Positions 43,512 through 53,923 of a stretch of DNA of 64,000 nucleotides are shown here, piece by piece. The stretch covers positions 659,087,501-659,151,500 of the forward strand of contig CM057456.1 of the NCBI GenBank assembly GCA_016271365.2. Reading direction: 5' to 3'. Numbering within the stretch: position 1 is the first letter of the stretch; each line of letters starts with the position of its first letter. This DNA comes from Neoceratodus forsteri (lineage: Eukaryota; Chordata; Ceratodontiformes; Ceratodontidae). The notes under the pieces are model-generated. The model searched no databases. It saw only the letters and a program-made list of their open reading frames with translations, and was not told the DNA's origin. The translations under genes were made by a program, and so were the position numbers.

Positions 43512-43790
43512 AGCCCTCCCACACCCTCCCACTGCTCTCTCCATTTCCTTCCCCGCACCAACATCAGGGTCCCCAATCTCCGTGGCAGCATTATGTGTCC
43601 CCCCACTCATGTAGCACTCTGAGAGCCCACCCTAGTGTGCCCAAATGTATTTTTTTCTCCCCTCTACTGACGTCGGGGTGCCCAATCCCCATGTTGGCAT
43701 CATGTACCCACCTCCCCAAGTCACGTGGCACACTGGGAGCCCACTTCAGTGTGCCCAAATGAATATATTTTTTTGTTTCCTGTAAATAAA
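43512..43790. repeat. Two-unit ~108-bp tandem duplication
   Basis: Units at about 43,566-43,673 and 43,674-43,782 share GGGTSCCCAATC, GAGAGCCCACCCTAGTGTGC-type sequence and GTGCCCAAATGWAT. The right target flank of DIRS C begins here. Confidence 0.75.
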
Positions 43791-43829
43791 GAAAACCGTC
43801 CGCCAATGTGTTTATTTATCTGTAAAAAA

Positions 43830-44050
43830 GAAAACAGTCCCTTGTCGTCACCCCAGTCCCCTTCCCCCATCACCACCCTCCCACTGAGTATCCACCTGCC
43901 CGCACTTCCCCCCTTACTCCATACTTACCTTCGGAGGTCGGCATTGTCATCTTCTCTGGACCGGGACATGTCTGCACTCTTCAAAGCCGAACCACAAACT
44001 GAAGAATCAAAGGTAAGCATGCATTCAGTGGGGTTTTCAACTTATGTTGT
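43830..44050 (+). repeat. Repeat block E, copy 2, with exon-like segment and two splice donors
   Basis: Matches 13,072-13,290 in reverse complement. On the plus strand an ATG at about 43,968 opens MSALFKAEPQTEESK, which ends at AAAG/GTAAGC (44,012), a good splice donor. On the minus strand the same block carries CGAAG/GTAAGTATGG (about 43,930-43,945), also a good donor facing the other way. It could be the 5' exon of an unseen parent transposon or the core of a bidirectional promoter. Neither is demonstrated. Confidence 0.5.
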
Positions 44051-44082
44051 TAAATCGGTCATTTTTGGAAATTTTTGGCCCC

Positions 44083-44262
44083 TAATTTTCAACATGGGGT
44101 TCTTGGGACCCCACCTCGTGAGCACTGTCACTGTCATGTTGTTACTCCGTCCTGAAAGGTGATTTCACAGTCACTGCACGGAATCACCTTTTAGGACTGA
44201 TTCATGAAATGACAGTGCCACTGTTCATGAGGTGGGGTCCCAAAAAGCCCATGTTGCAAATT
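44083..44262. repeat. Foldback MITE family P, copy 4
   Basis: CAACATGGGGTTCTTGGGAC and CCCCACCTCGTGAGCAC pair with GTTCATGAGGTGGGGTCCC and GCCCATGTTGCAAATTT, around GGTGATTTCACAGTCACTGC...AATCACCTT. It is the cleanest copy of the family. Confidence 0.82.
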
Positions 44263-44357
44263 TAGTGAAATAAATTTTAAAAAATGACTGCGTTACAAGC
44301 ATGCATTGCACAGTCTCTATGCACGCTTCTAACTTCACCAGTTTTTAATATTTTCAC

Positions 44358-44568
44358 TCCACATTTTCAACATTGCCATTTTTCACACCTCCTTTTTAAC
44401 AGTATAGCTGTAGTTTTTCACATGCTTCCCAAAATGTGTTTACGCACCTATGCCACAGAATGGCGCAGTCGCTCTGTGAAATCACCTCTTGAGACAAGTG
44501 AACAAAATGACACTGGCAGTCTTCATAAGGAGGGGTCCCAAAAAGGCCATATTGAAAATTTGGTGCAA
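44358..44568. repeat. Foldback MITE family P, copy 5
   Basis: Left arm ACATTTTCAACATTGCC and CACACCTCCTTTTTAA. Right arm GGAGGGGTCCCAAAAAGGCC and ATATTGAAAATTTGG. More diverged than copy 4. Confidence 0.65.
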
Positions 44569-44869
44569 CACCTCCAAAAAATGGGCAAGTTACACCCAGT
44601 CATTCAATAATTTCTACGCACAAATATAACTTTGGTCACTTGGCAGCTTGTCACAGCTGTATTGGCTCTGGCTAGAGTTTGTTCATTACTGCAGTAGGAC
44701 TGTAGACAGGTGGTGTGAGTTATTGTGTGTCTTTTTATTTAATACTGCAGTTTGGACGGTGGTAACATTGTGGGGGGCAAGTCTTTTACTGTGGGAGCTC
44801 TGAGCAGCAGTTGCTGGTGGAGGGGGCGCATGATTCTTCAGTTAGTCATGTGATCATGTGTGTGCCCAA
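44569..44869. other. Unassigned spacer
   Basis: No gene or clear repeat seen. Confidence 0.4.
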
Positions 44870-45135
44870 GCTTGATACAGTGATGTTTTACTGGGATAAC
44901 ATCACTGTCCAAGGCACACACTGACCAATAAGAGGCCAGGATTCTTTCCTTGCCATTGTATAATCAATAATACACAACAGGGTGTGTGACATAGGACAAC
45001 AGTGGCTTGTCCACTGGTGCAATGAGGCCCAACGTCACTGGCGGAGGGCCTTATAGCCCCTGGAAGGACCTGTACTGTCCTATACTGCCCAACCTGTAGG
45101 GTAACATTGCGATTTGAAAATGGGATACGTGTCTC
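44870..45135. repeat. Foldback MITE M1, copy 2 (inverted) and adjoining palindrome
   Basis: CAGTGATGTT...GGATAACATCACTGTCC, then CTGACCAATAAGAGGCCAGG and CTTGCCATTGTATAATC. This is the reverse complement of the MITE at 33,843-33,930. A further weak inverted repeat extends to about 45,130. Confidence 0.7.
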
Positions 45136-45404
45136 ATTTTTACGGCATTTCAATAATAAAATATTGCTGAAAAAAAACAAGTTAAAAACAACTTTTCCTT
45201 ATTTTTGGTAAATAAGTCCCTCTACTGGTATGTGTTGCAGTAGAGGGTACTGAACTGGTTAATGCTGATTGTCCTCCTTCTATGCAGTTGTCTGCAAAAG
45301 TTAGAAGACCAATCATTGTTTTTTTTTATTTTTGTTTTTTTTTTTTTCAAATTGATCTGAATTTTTTAACAAGTATTACATTACCACATGCAGCAGTACA
45401 CTGA
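45136..45404. other. T-rich unassigned spacer
   Basis: Homopolymer T and A tracts; no gene or repeat family recognised. Confidence 0.4.
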
Positions 45405-45828
45405 GGCCTAGATATTCAGACTGCTCCAGGCAGGGGAGCAAGCCGAGGTGCAGCGCAACTGGGCTGCGCCAGGGCGTGGACCAGGCAATATTCAGTGGTG
45501 CTGCTCCATGGCACAGCACCGTTGAATATGGCACTGAGGGCTTGCACTGTGCATGGCACAGTGGCACTGCACCAGCGCAAGTGGCAGAACGGGAGCAGGG
45601 GGGGGTGCACCAGCGCAAGTGCAGTTGCACTAGGTGCATAAACTGCGATATTCAGCACTGGTCATGCAAATGAGACCATTATGCATGCAAGGTGCAAATG
45701 GGGTCATTTGCATGTCATTATGGCCCCATTTGCATGCAGTGCACCGATCCCGGCAGCTTGCGCCTGACACTCTGCCAGGCTGCAGCCCCATGGCAGTCCC
45801 CTGCTCCCATATGCCCATTCGCAGGCAT

Positions 45829-46295
45829 AAGCATTAGTAACTTCCCTGGTGGTCCAGTGGACTCCCCCCATCACCAAATTGCGGGCATAAGCAGATTTAA
45901 AATCCCTGGTGGTCCAGTGGAACCCCCCCCATCACTCAATCGTGAGCATAAGCATACTTAAATTCCCTGGTGGTCCAGTGGAATCCCCCCATCACCCGAT
46001 TGTGGGCATAAACATATTTAAAATCCCTGGTGGTCCAGTGGAACCTCCCCCCATTGCCCGATCGCGGGCATAAGCATATTTAAATTCCCTGCTGGTCCAG
46101 TGGAACCCCCATCACTCAATCGTGAGCATAAGCATACTTAAATTCCCTGGTGGTCCAGTGGAATCCCCCCATCACCCGATTGTGGGCATAAACATATTTA
46201 AAATCCCTGGTGGTCCAGTGGAAAGTCCCCCCATCACCCAATCGCGGGCATAAGTAATAGTAAATTCCCTGGTGGTCCAGTGGAAAGCCCCTTCC
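45829..46295. repeat. Eight-unit 62-bp array with three-unit higher-order repeat
   Basis: Each unit carries CCCTGGTGGTCCAGTGGA, a C tract, ATCACCCGATYGYGGGCATA and AAGCATAYTTAAA. I count eight copies. Units 2-4 are repeated almost exactly as units 5-7 (about 180 bp apart), which indicates a recent three-unit duplication. Confidence 0.88.
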
Positions 46296-46465
46296 CCACC
46301 TGTCCACTGAGGTCCCCCACCACCTAGCACCCCCTCTGTCATCGGCGGGCGGCAGCACCCCGCCCACGTGCCACTTGCCAAATGACAGCGTACAGTACAC
46401 TGCGTGTACCAATGGGCGTGCAGACCATAGTGTACTACACAGGCCTGATATCGCGATCTCGCGAT

Positions 46466-46640
46466 GGGGGGGCTTTCCACCAGACCACCAGGGATTTTAA
46501 ATATGCTTATGCTTGCATTCGGGCAATGGGGGGATTCCACTGGACCACCAGGGAATCTCACTCTGATTATGCCCACAATCGGGCGATGGGGGGGTTCCAC
46601 TGGACCACCAGGGTACTTCATATTACTGATGCTCGCAATC
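46466..46640. repeat. Three-unit array, same repeat in opposite orientation
   Basis: TCCACYRGACCACCAGGG and GGGCRATGGGGGG occur three times, the reverse complement of the left array's unit. Together the two arrays form the arms of a large hairpin. Confidence 0.85.
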
Positions 46641-47042
46641 AGGCGACGGGCCGGGGGCACAATGCTCCCAGGGTGGGGGCTTGTGGACAGTGTTCTGGGT
46701 AGGTGGTTGGTCACCCACAGCTGGCAGCTGCCGTGTTGCGCCCTGCAATCGGCAGCTGCCTCTGGGTGGCCAGGACTTGTTCCTGGTTTTACCAGGCACA
46801 TCTTTTGCACCACCCGGTGGATTGTAGGCATATGATACCGCACATCCCGGGCTGAATATCGATGTGCCACATACATGGGCACGCCCCCGCACTTGCGCTC
46901 GTGATATTACTGATGCGCCCAGCCGCATCGGCAGTTGCATATCACAATTTGCCCTTTGAATATTGCGCTGGGCACATTGGTGGGTTGCACATGGCGCGTC
47001 CCTGTTGCGCCATGCGCAATCCTTTTGAATATCCAGGCCTGT

Positions 47043-48080
47043 GTGTTTATTTTTAATGCTCTGTGTTTCCACAGTGAAATGAATGTGGTCACATTGTGAT
47101 CACAAAATCTACCACGAGTAGATTTTCTCCACCAAACTGCCTGAGTTATAACATCTTTGACCTCTGTTTTTGGTTTTGAATTTTAGGATTTTATAACTAT
47201 ATATTAATGTTCTCATTTTATTATCCTGTTTAAGTGATATTTTCCGTATTGTTTCTACTGTTAGGCACGCAGAGCCTCCTGGATTTGGCGCCATAAAAAT
47301 AAAAGTTGCCTTGCCTTGCCTGGAATTGTTTCCCCCAGTTTTTTTTGTTTGTAATTTGATTTACTCATACCCGGTGTGGTTCGGTCAAGAGGCTGCAGGC
47401 CGAATGACCATACTACACCATAAGTGCGTAAAACTCAGCATAGCCCACACCCTGGAGTGGTTTATTGTGATTATACAATGACCCTTTTTTGGACAAAAAA
47501 ATACTGCTTTGTTAAACTTTAAGATACTTTTATTGCACTTACTAGGATCCGGTTTTCTGCTCTTGTGCAGCAATGTTTAGCAATTCTCAGTCCTTGTGCT
47601 TTTCCTAGGACCAGGAAACCTTTAAAACTGAGTCCAGTGTCACTAATTGAATGTGTCCCGGCACCGTGCTTTTTTTTGTAGGAGTCTGGACACAGTTATG
47701 AAGTTACTGTACACCCAGTTTTAACTGACAGCTGGATGTGGTGTTCTGTGCATTGCGCATCTGCAGCCATGTGCATGTGGACATGGGAATGGCAAATGAA
47801 ATGGGTCAACTGGCCAGCAGTTTGGCTCAAGTTATGATCCCCTGCATCCCTTACATGACAGCATTCAAAGGTTGCAGGCCATGAGTAAGCAATAATACCC
47901 AACAGGGTGGATGGCATTGGGCAATACTGGACCGCTGAGAGACGTAATGTGGCTGCTGTGCCTTCTCAGAGTTTTGCTATTTCTTAGTCTGCACATAAAC
48001 TGCCTTGATTGTAAAAAAATATAAACTGCATCCAGTGAGAAAGAGTGGTAACTCTGGTACCGTGGCGCTGCTACTGTGCA
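47043..48080. other. Unassigned stretch with MITE fragments
   Basis: No gene. A small foldback with GTGTGGTTCGGTCAAGAGGC and GGCCGAATGACCATACTACA lies at 47,375-47,425, and a partial MITE (GAGTAAGCAATAATACCCAA) near 47,883 resembles the left end of the 35.7-kb foldback. Confidence 0.45.
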
Positions 48081-48168
48081 TGATAGGAGTGGTACTTCCT
48101 TTGTTTTCCATGCCACAGATGGACATCCATCTGCGGTATGGAAAACTAAGAAAGTACCACTCCTGTGA
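48081..48168. repeat. Strong ~38-bp hairpin
   Basis: TAGGAGTGGTACTTCCTTTG, TTTTCCATGCCACAGATGG pairs with CCATCTGCGGTATGGAAAAC and AAAGTACCACTCCTG with few mismatches and a 4-5 base loop. Confidence 0.82.
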
Positions 48169-49109
48169 TGCAGAGACACCCCTCTACCTCTCTCTAATCC
48201 TAGTTTATACTTTCGCTTAGAGGCTGCGTTTCTGAGTCAAACATTCTGATTTTTTTAAATATTAAGTGTGCTGCTGTTTGATCTAGGGAAAATTGCTATG
48301 GGAAACATGAAAATGGGTGCTAGGCCCATTCAGTAGTTTGCTGCTCGTTCAACCACATGAGAAACGTGGAGGATTACCCTTTCCGAAAATTCCATTTGTC
48401 CACTGATATTGGATTAAATGAGGCGAAAGAGACTGGGACTAGTTATTTGCTGGTCTTTGTTGACTCATACTGGACCAGCTGACTAGTGCTTTTAGCTAAT
48501 CAGGTTATAGTTTGTAATTTGCCCGTTTGCTGAAGCGTAACTCTGAATACCAAACTTTTATCTTCAACGTCTGGCTGGGGTTTGAAAAATTGGAACATCA
48601 TTTTTCATATGGTGCACTCATAATATGACAATGATGAAGATTTGGGGGCCTAAATATGTAAAATGACCAAGTTATGCACATGCATTTAATTTTTACCATA
48701 TCACATACTATTTAGGTGATTTTAATTTTTTTCCCCAGCCCCACATTTTTAACATAGCCAGTGTTTTACACTTCAACTCATGCATGTGACAGCTGACATT
48801 TATCAAACCCTGGTCACAAATGTGTTTGCACTCATGTGGCTTTTAATGATGTTAAAGTGGGGTGGAATGAAGTTTTAGGAGGGATTTGATTCATGTGTTA
48901 CATTGATTTCCCAATGAATGGTGTGGGCAATAGGGCTGGCTACCCCTAAGAAAGACCCCACCACTGAGTCACCAGTACTCTGGAGATGTAAAACCCTATT
49001 GTTTTTTTTTTTTTTCATTTGTTTCAGTTTATTGTTTGAGGGGTGGTGGAGGATGGGGACATTAGGGTTGCAGCCAGTTCACCACCCATCCCACCATTTT
49101 TGCAAACGC
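48169..49109. other. Unassigned stretch, diverged family-P fragment
   Basis: 48,590-48,800 contains TTTTTAACATAGCCAGTGTT and CATGCATGTGACAGCTGAC, like one arm of family P. No gene seen. Confidence 0.4.
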
Positions 49110-51910
49110 CCGTGTGCCTTCTAGCTTACTTTCAAGTCTCCCATGTGGCACCAAATCGAATACCTTACTGAAGTCCAGGTACAAGACATCCATGGCATGG
49201 CCCTTGTCCATTTGACTAGTCACCCAGCCATAGTATTCTACCAGGTTGGCCTGGCAGGATCTGTCCGTGACAAAGCTATGCTGTCTACTGTCCTATAACT
49301 CATAGGACTCTAGCAGGGACACCAGCCTCTCATTCAGGATTGTTAGTTTTCCCATGATGGACGTGAGGCTCACTGGTCTATAGCTCCCCAGTTCATCCTT
49401 GGGGCCACTCGTTTGGAGGGGAACCACAGGAGCCATCCTCCAATCCTGAGGTACGCATCCAGAGTTCAATGAGGCATTAAATAGGCCTGCCAAGGGCCCT
49501 GCCAGGACCTCTGCTAGCTCCTTCAGTACAATGGGGTGAACGCCATCTGGCCCTGGTGCCTTGTCCACCCTTAGTGCCCTGAACCCCTTAAGCACTCTGC
49601 TTTGTGTGATTTCCCCATCCATCACCCCATTTCCTCACCCTCTGTTCCTACCCTTCCACCCACCTTGGGTATCTCGTCTTCCCCTTCTCCTTAGTAAAAA
49701 CTGAGCAGATGTAGTCGTTAAGTGCTTCTTCCTTTTTGACCCTTTTCCACCCATCCCCCTTTAATCCTTACTATCTGGTCTCTTCAACATCTTTTCTCCC
49801 AGATGTACCTGAAGAAGTCCTTCTTCCCCTCTTAAAAGCCCTGCCCCAACCTGCGTTCCCTTTATGCCTTGGGTGCCCTGACTTCCCTGGTCATCTCCTT
49901 CGCTTCCTTCAGGTACTCCTCCCTGTCCTCCACCTCCCAGTTATTTTGTATCTCCTAAAGGCAGCTCTTTTTTTCCTTAGCCTGTCCATGACTCTCTTGC
50001 TTACCCAGCTATGTTTCTTAGCCCTAGACTTTTTACTCTGGGCCTTGCTACAGGATTTGGTTGCCTCCACTATCCCTAGCTTTATGAGCTCCCACCTTTG
50101 GTTCATGTCCATATTAAGCTAAATTTTGGCCAGGAACCCCTGTACCACCTCACCAATCCTCTTGAAGTTGGCCTTTCTGAAGTCCAGCACCTTTGTGTCA
50201 GATACCCCCCTTCCTTACCCATATTCAGCTTGAACCGTACTGACTGATGATCTTTCCCCGCCAGTGGTTCTTCCACCCTCAGTTCCCTCACACACTCCCC
50301 AGTAGTCGGCATGAGGTCAAGGGTGTTCCGTCCCTGGTCAGTTCGCTGACCATCTGCATCAGGAAGTTATCTTGAAAGGTGTCCAGCATTATCTGCTCTC
50401 TTCTACTCTTGGTGGCAGGGGCACTTCAGTCCACTCCTGGTAGGTTGAAGACCCCCACTATCACCACACACCCCCTTCCTGCAGGTCCTCCTGATCTGCC
50501 CCACTAGTACCCTATCTATCTCTTCTGTTAGGGAGGGTGGCCTGTACACCACTCCCGTCCTTAGTGTCCTATTTCTGGAATCTTGGATTTGCATCTATAG
50601 TGACTCCGTATCACCCTCCTCCCTTACACACTTTGGTCCCTCTCTTACAAAAAGTGCCACCTCTTCCCCTTTTCTATGAACCCTATCCTGGCGGAATAAC
50701 CTGTATCTTGGAACCGCCAGGTCCCAGTCATGTTATTGGGTGGTCCATGTTTTGGTGATGGCCTCCAAGTCCATTTCACCCTCCACCATGAGGGGCCCAT
50801 TTGAGGATGCTGATTCATATCCCAGTATAAGCCCTCCTACCAGCCAATACCCTTTCTCCTGACATCAGGTTTCCAGCCATTTTTCAAATTCCTGTATTCT
50901 GTTTTCTTGCTGTGTGTGCCCTGGGAACTGGATGTATCTCTGAGAAAGTTATTGGTCCTAATTTCTCAAACCTCCTCTTTAGTACAGCTACTGTTCAATC
51001 AGCCAGGTCATTTGTCCCCAAGTGCAGAATTAGATGAGCTTTTTCCCTGCCCCTTCTAGCATACTTCAGAACAGATTGCCCCACCCTTTCTGCTGTCATT
51101 CCTGTTATGGCCTCCATCCAAACCCGACTATGCCTGTCTTCTTTGCTTCCCCACCTGACTCCTCTTAGTATTGAGTTTCCTAGCACCAAGATTCCACCCC
51201 ATTTTTCCTCTGCTTTCTTCCCTTCCTCTCACCTCCTCCCTTTCATTGCCCCTTCATCCTCCTGTACCTTGTTTCCCACTTCTGCACCTGTTGTAATTCT
51301 CTCAGCAGTACTCCCCCATGCCCATTTCATCCTAACATCCAGCATTTGCTCCTCCAAACTCCCCCTTGTCCCCTTTCCTCCAGTACTACAGAATGCTTTT
51401 TCATAGCTCCTTCTCTCCTCTACTACCTCCTTCCCCTGTTATCCTGATCCCCTCTCCCTACTCCTTGTCTGTTACCACAACCCCTCCTCCCCTCTTCCTG
51501 GTCTTTTCTTCCCTTACCACATCCCCTCCTCCTCCTCTCATTCCCTTTCTCCTCCTTCCTGATCTCTTCTGCCTCCCGGCCTTGGTTGCCCCAACTCAGT
51601 GGCCCTAGGCCTGGGTTCACCTGGCTCAGTTCCCCCTCCTTTACCCTATTTCCCATCCTCCCACCTGTCGATACATAATGTTTCCCCCTTTGTTCCACTC
51701 CTACCTCCTTGCACTGATGGGCCATAACCCACCGTGGCCTAACCTGCTTTCCTCAGCTCCTACTGCAGATCCATGATCTCATATTTATGTTGCCCTATTT
51801 GGATGCACACTATACATTCCCCCACACTCCATGCCATTTTAAGAAAGATTGGCACTCTGCAGTTGTTGCAGCCTACCACTCTTCCCAATACCTTCTGTGC
51901 CCATCAACAA
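49110..51910 (-). pseudogene. CR1-type LINE (ORF1 esterase, endonuclease, partial RT)
   Basis: A minus-strand CR1 element read from high to low coordinates. ORF1 remnant: a Cys-containing start (CNNCRVPIFLK about 51,860; ECIVCIQIGQHKYEIMDLQ about 51,800), then an SGNH-esterase-like segment VLGNSILRGV and LILHLGTNDLAD (51,189-50,995). ORF2 endonuclease: VVYRPPSLTEEIDRVL near 50,550 and DHQSVRFKLN near 50,245. The RT starts about 49,620 with DKAPGPDGVHPIVLKELAEV, YRPVSLTSIMGK near 49,380 and then HSFVTDRSCQANLVEYY and DVLYLDFSKVFD-type residues to about 49,140, where it stops. The catalytic FADD part and 3' end are missing. That is unusual, because CR1 copies normally lose the 5' end. Many frameshifts. 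Confidence 0.85.
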
Positions 51911-53915
51911 CCACCTGTCCTTCCAGTTGAGGAATAGTCATTTCAGGGGCAGTTCAAGTAGCTTTACTATGGGGGGCCAACAAAATTCAGAATGAGCGCC
52001 GGGGGTCTGGGGGCCACCTAGGCCCCCAGAAAATTTTACAATTTTTGCAGTGATTTTGTGGCATTTTTTGCTGTGTCAGAGTGTTTATTTCCTATGAATA
52101 ACTTTTTTAACTACAAGAATAACCTTGAGTTGAGCTAATTATTTAATTCCATATTACCTTAAGCAACTTTGTTTTATTTGTTTTGACTGTCATATATTCT
52201 GCTACTAGTTTTATAAAATACCACCAACAGCTTAATCTGATTCAGGGTCAGTTGGCATTCATCTGTATCCCCCTCCCATGGGTCGTGCCTGAAAACAGGC
52301 AGGATTTGTCTAGTGCACTTATCCAGTCAACAAAAACGAAATAAATAAAAAATAAATATTCAGAAATACAGTATGTGCAGAAGTAATGAAATATAATGAC
52401 ACCAAGGACACGTTTTTGCATTAAAAATTTTTATTTTTATTTTACAATGACAGCAACATGAAGAAATTCATCTGGTGCAATAGGTTACTTAAGCTTTTTC
52501 TATAACATTCAGAATTTGCTTCTAGTACATTCATGTTCTGCATTTTGTATCAAGTAAAGGTAAACTGATATCCTGCCACTATATCTAAAAGTAGCAATTA
52601 AATAACATTTCAAGAATATATTATTTATATCTGTTCCCTATCCAAAAGTAACAAAGGTACTTATATACCAAAGACCATACATTTTCCTATATGCTTTAAG
52701 AGGACCTTTCCAAGTCCTTTTAGCTTTCATGCATAAATTAACCCTTTCTTGCATTGATTCTGGAATTGTATTTCATTACTGTCCACTGCAGTTAGTTTTT
52801 GCATTCTGAGCTGCTAAAAACTGAAGGATGTACCAAATGTTCTATAGCAAGACTGATTTTGCGGTGGGCCCAGTGCTGTATTGCTGACCTTACTATAGGG
52901 CAGAGTCAATTTCACACACACACACAAAAAAACATACTGACAAGGCATTTAGATATTTGGCATAATGCATTGCTAACAGGGTGTCTTGGGGAAGGGGGGC
53001 ACAGTATGTACAGTAAACTGGGTACTTGGTATGTCTTCCTTGCAAAACTGCTGCAACTGCATGGTACTGCACAGTGTGAGTCACTCCTGTACCCTATAGT
53101 GATGTCATCAGGAGCCAGCAGCCCAGCAGCTGAACAGCAAAGGCAAGTGCAGCATGGCTCAAAAACAAATCCAAATTATGAAAGGCAAAGTACACATTGG
53201 CCAAAAATAAGAATTGCACACACCCTTTCAGGTCTTGTACTGTATACAATAACTACAAGCTATAACTTTTTTGACCATGGTGAAAGGCGCTCTTTAAGTT
53301 ATTGTCATCACAGTAGCATACTGAACTAATCAAAGAGCAGCTTTCACAAAGATGATGACATTACAATGCAGAGTGCAGCAATGAATCCAGAAGTTTGAAT
53401 CACAGGAAAGTGTCAACTTTTAGACAAACTGCAGTTTTAAAAGCTATAACTGGCAAAGAACTGGCGTAAATATTAAATTTACTGTACAGTAGTCCAACGC
53501 AAAATAGGCAGTTTAGAATGTCTTAGCAAACTGTGGGTATAAATGCATTTTATCCGAACAATGTAGTTTGCAATGACAAATTTAGATAAAATATTAACTC
53601 TCTAGAAGCAGTTCAATCCAACCTTAAAAAAAAAAGCAATGTACTACAATATGAATACAATTAAAAAGCACATTACAATGCTGTATTGCTTGAACACCAT
53701 GGTTTGAATATTAATATAGTGTATGGTAGTCTCTCACTATGCATGGAATTCCATGTACGTAATATGTTTGTTGTGCTAAAGAAGCCATGTTACCTATTCA
53801 CACAACATATAATGCAGACACATAGCTGTTTTCCTCTAACTAATCGAGTTGGAAGCTGTTTTTTTTAAACCTGATGTTACAGAAATATCTGTAACACACT
53901 GACTCAGTAATGTGA
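51911..53915. other. Unassigned AT-rich stretch; possible old 3' UTR
   Basis: No coding sequence recognised. On the minus strand AATAAAAATAAAA-type sequence lies near 52,430, and the next 1.4 kb is AT-rich and free of recognisable transposons, which could be a 3' untranslated region of an unseen minus-strand gene. It could equally be unannotated repeat. It includes the SINE2 tail at 52,285-52,350. Confidence 0.3.
52285..52350 (+). mobile_element. SINE2 3' end
   Basis: GGGTCGTGCCTGAAAACAGG, CTAGTGCACTTATCCAGT and an AAATAAATAAAAAATAAA tail match the 3' portion of the SINE at 58,298-58,520. Confidence 0.6.
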
Positions 53916-53923
53916 GCCAGACC

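Larger units (their letters stand above)
45405..47042. mobile_element. Inverted-repeat non-autonomous element H4 with internal arrays
   Basis: Ends AGGCCTAGATATTCA (45,411 onward) and its near complement TGAATATCCAGGCCT (ending 47,040), 14 of 15 matching. Subterminal GCGCA/TGCGCC-rich sequence is like other H elements. Inside are a left array (45,829-46,295), a centre with GTACAGTACACTGCG and TAGTGTACTACAC, and a right array in the opposite orientation (46,466-46,640), so the whole is a 1.6-kb foldback. No transposase. Harbinger-like assignment is tentative. Confidence 0.65.

Noticed and set aside
45829..46295. Regular repeats considered as a CRISPR array
   Set aside because: Repeats are contiguous without unique spacers and lie in a vertebrate transposon context; this is a minisatellite.
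52893..53329. Opposed frames at 52.9-53.3 kb (176 codons plus, 63 codons minus)
   Set aside because: No domain on either strand and no coding signature; not called.
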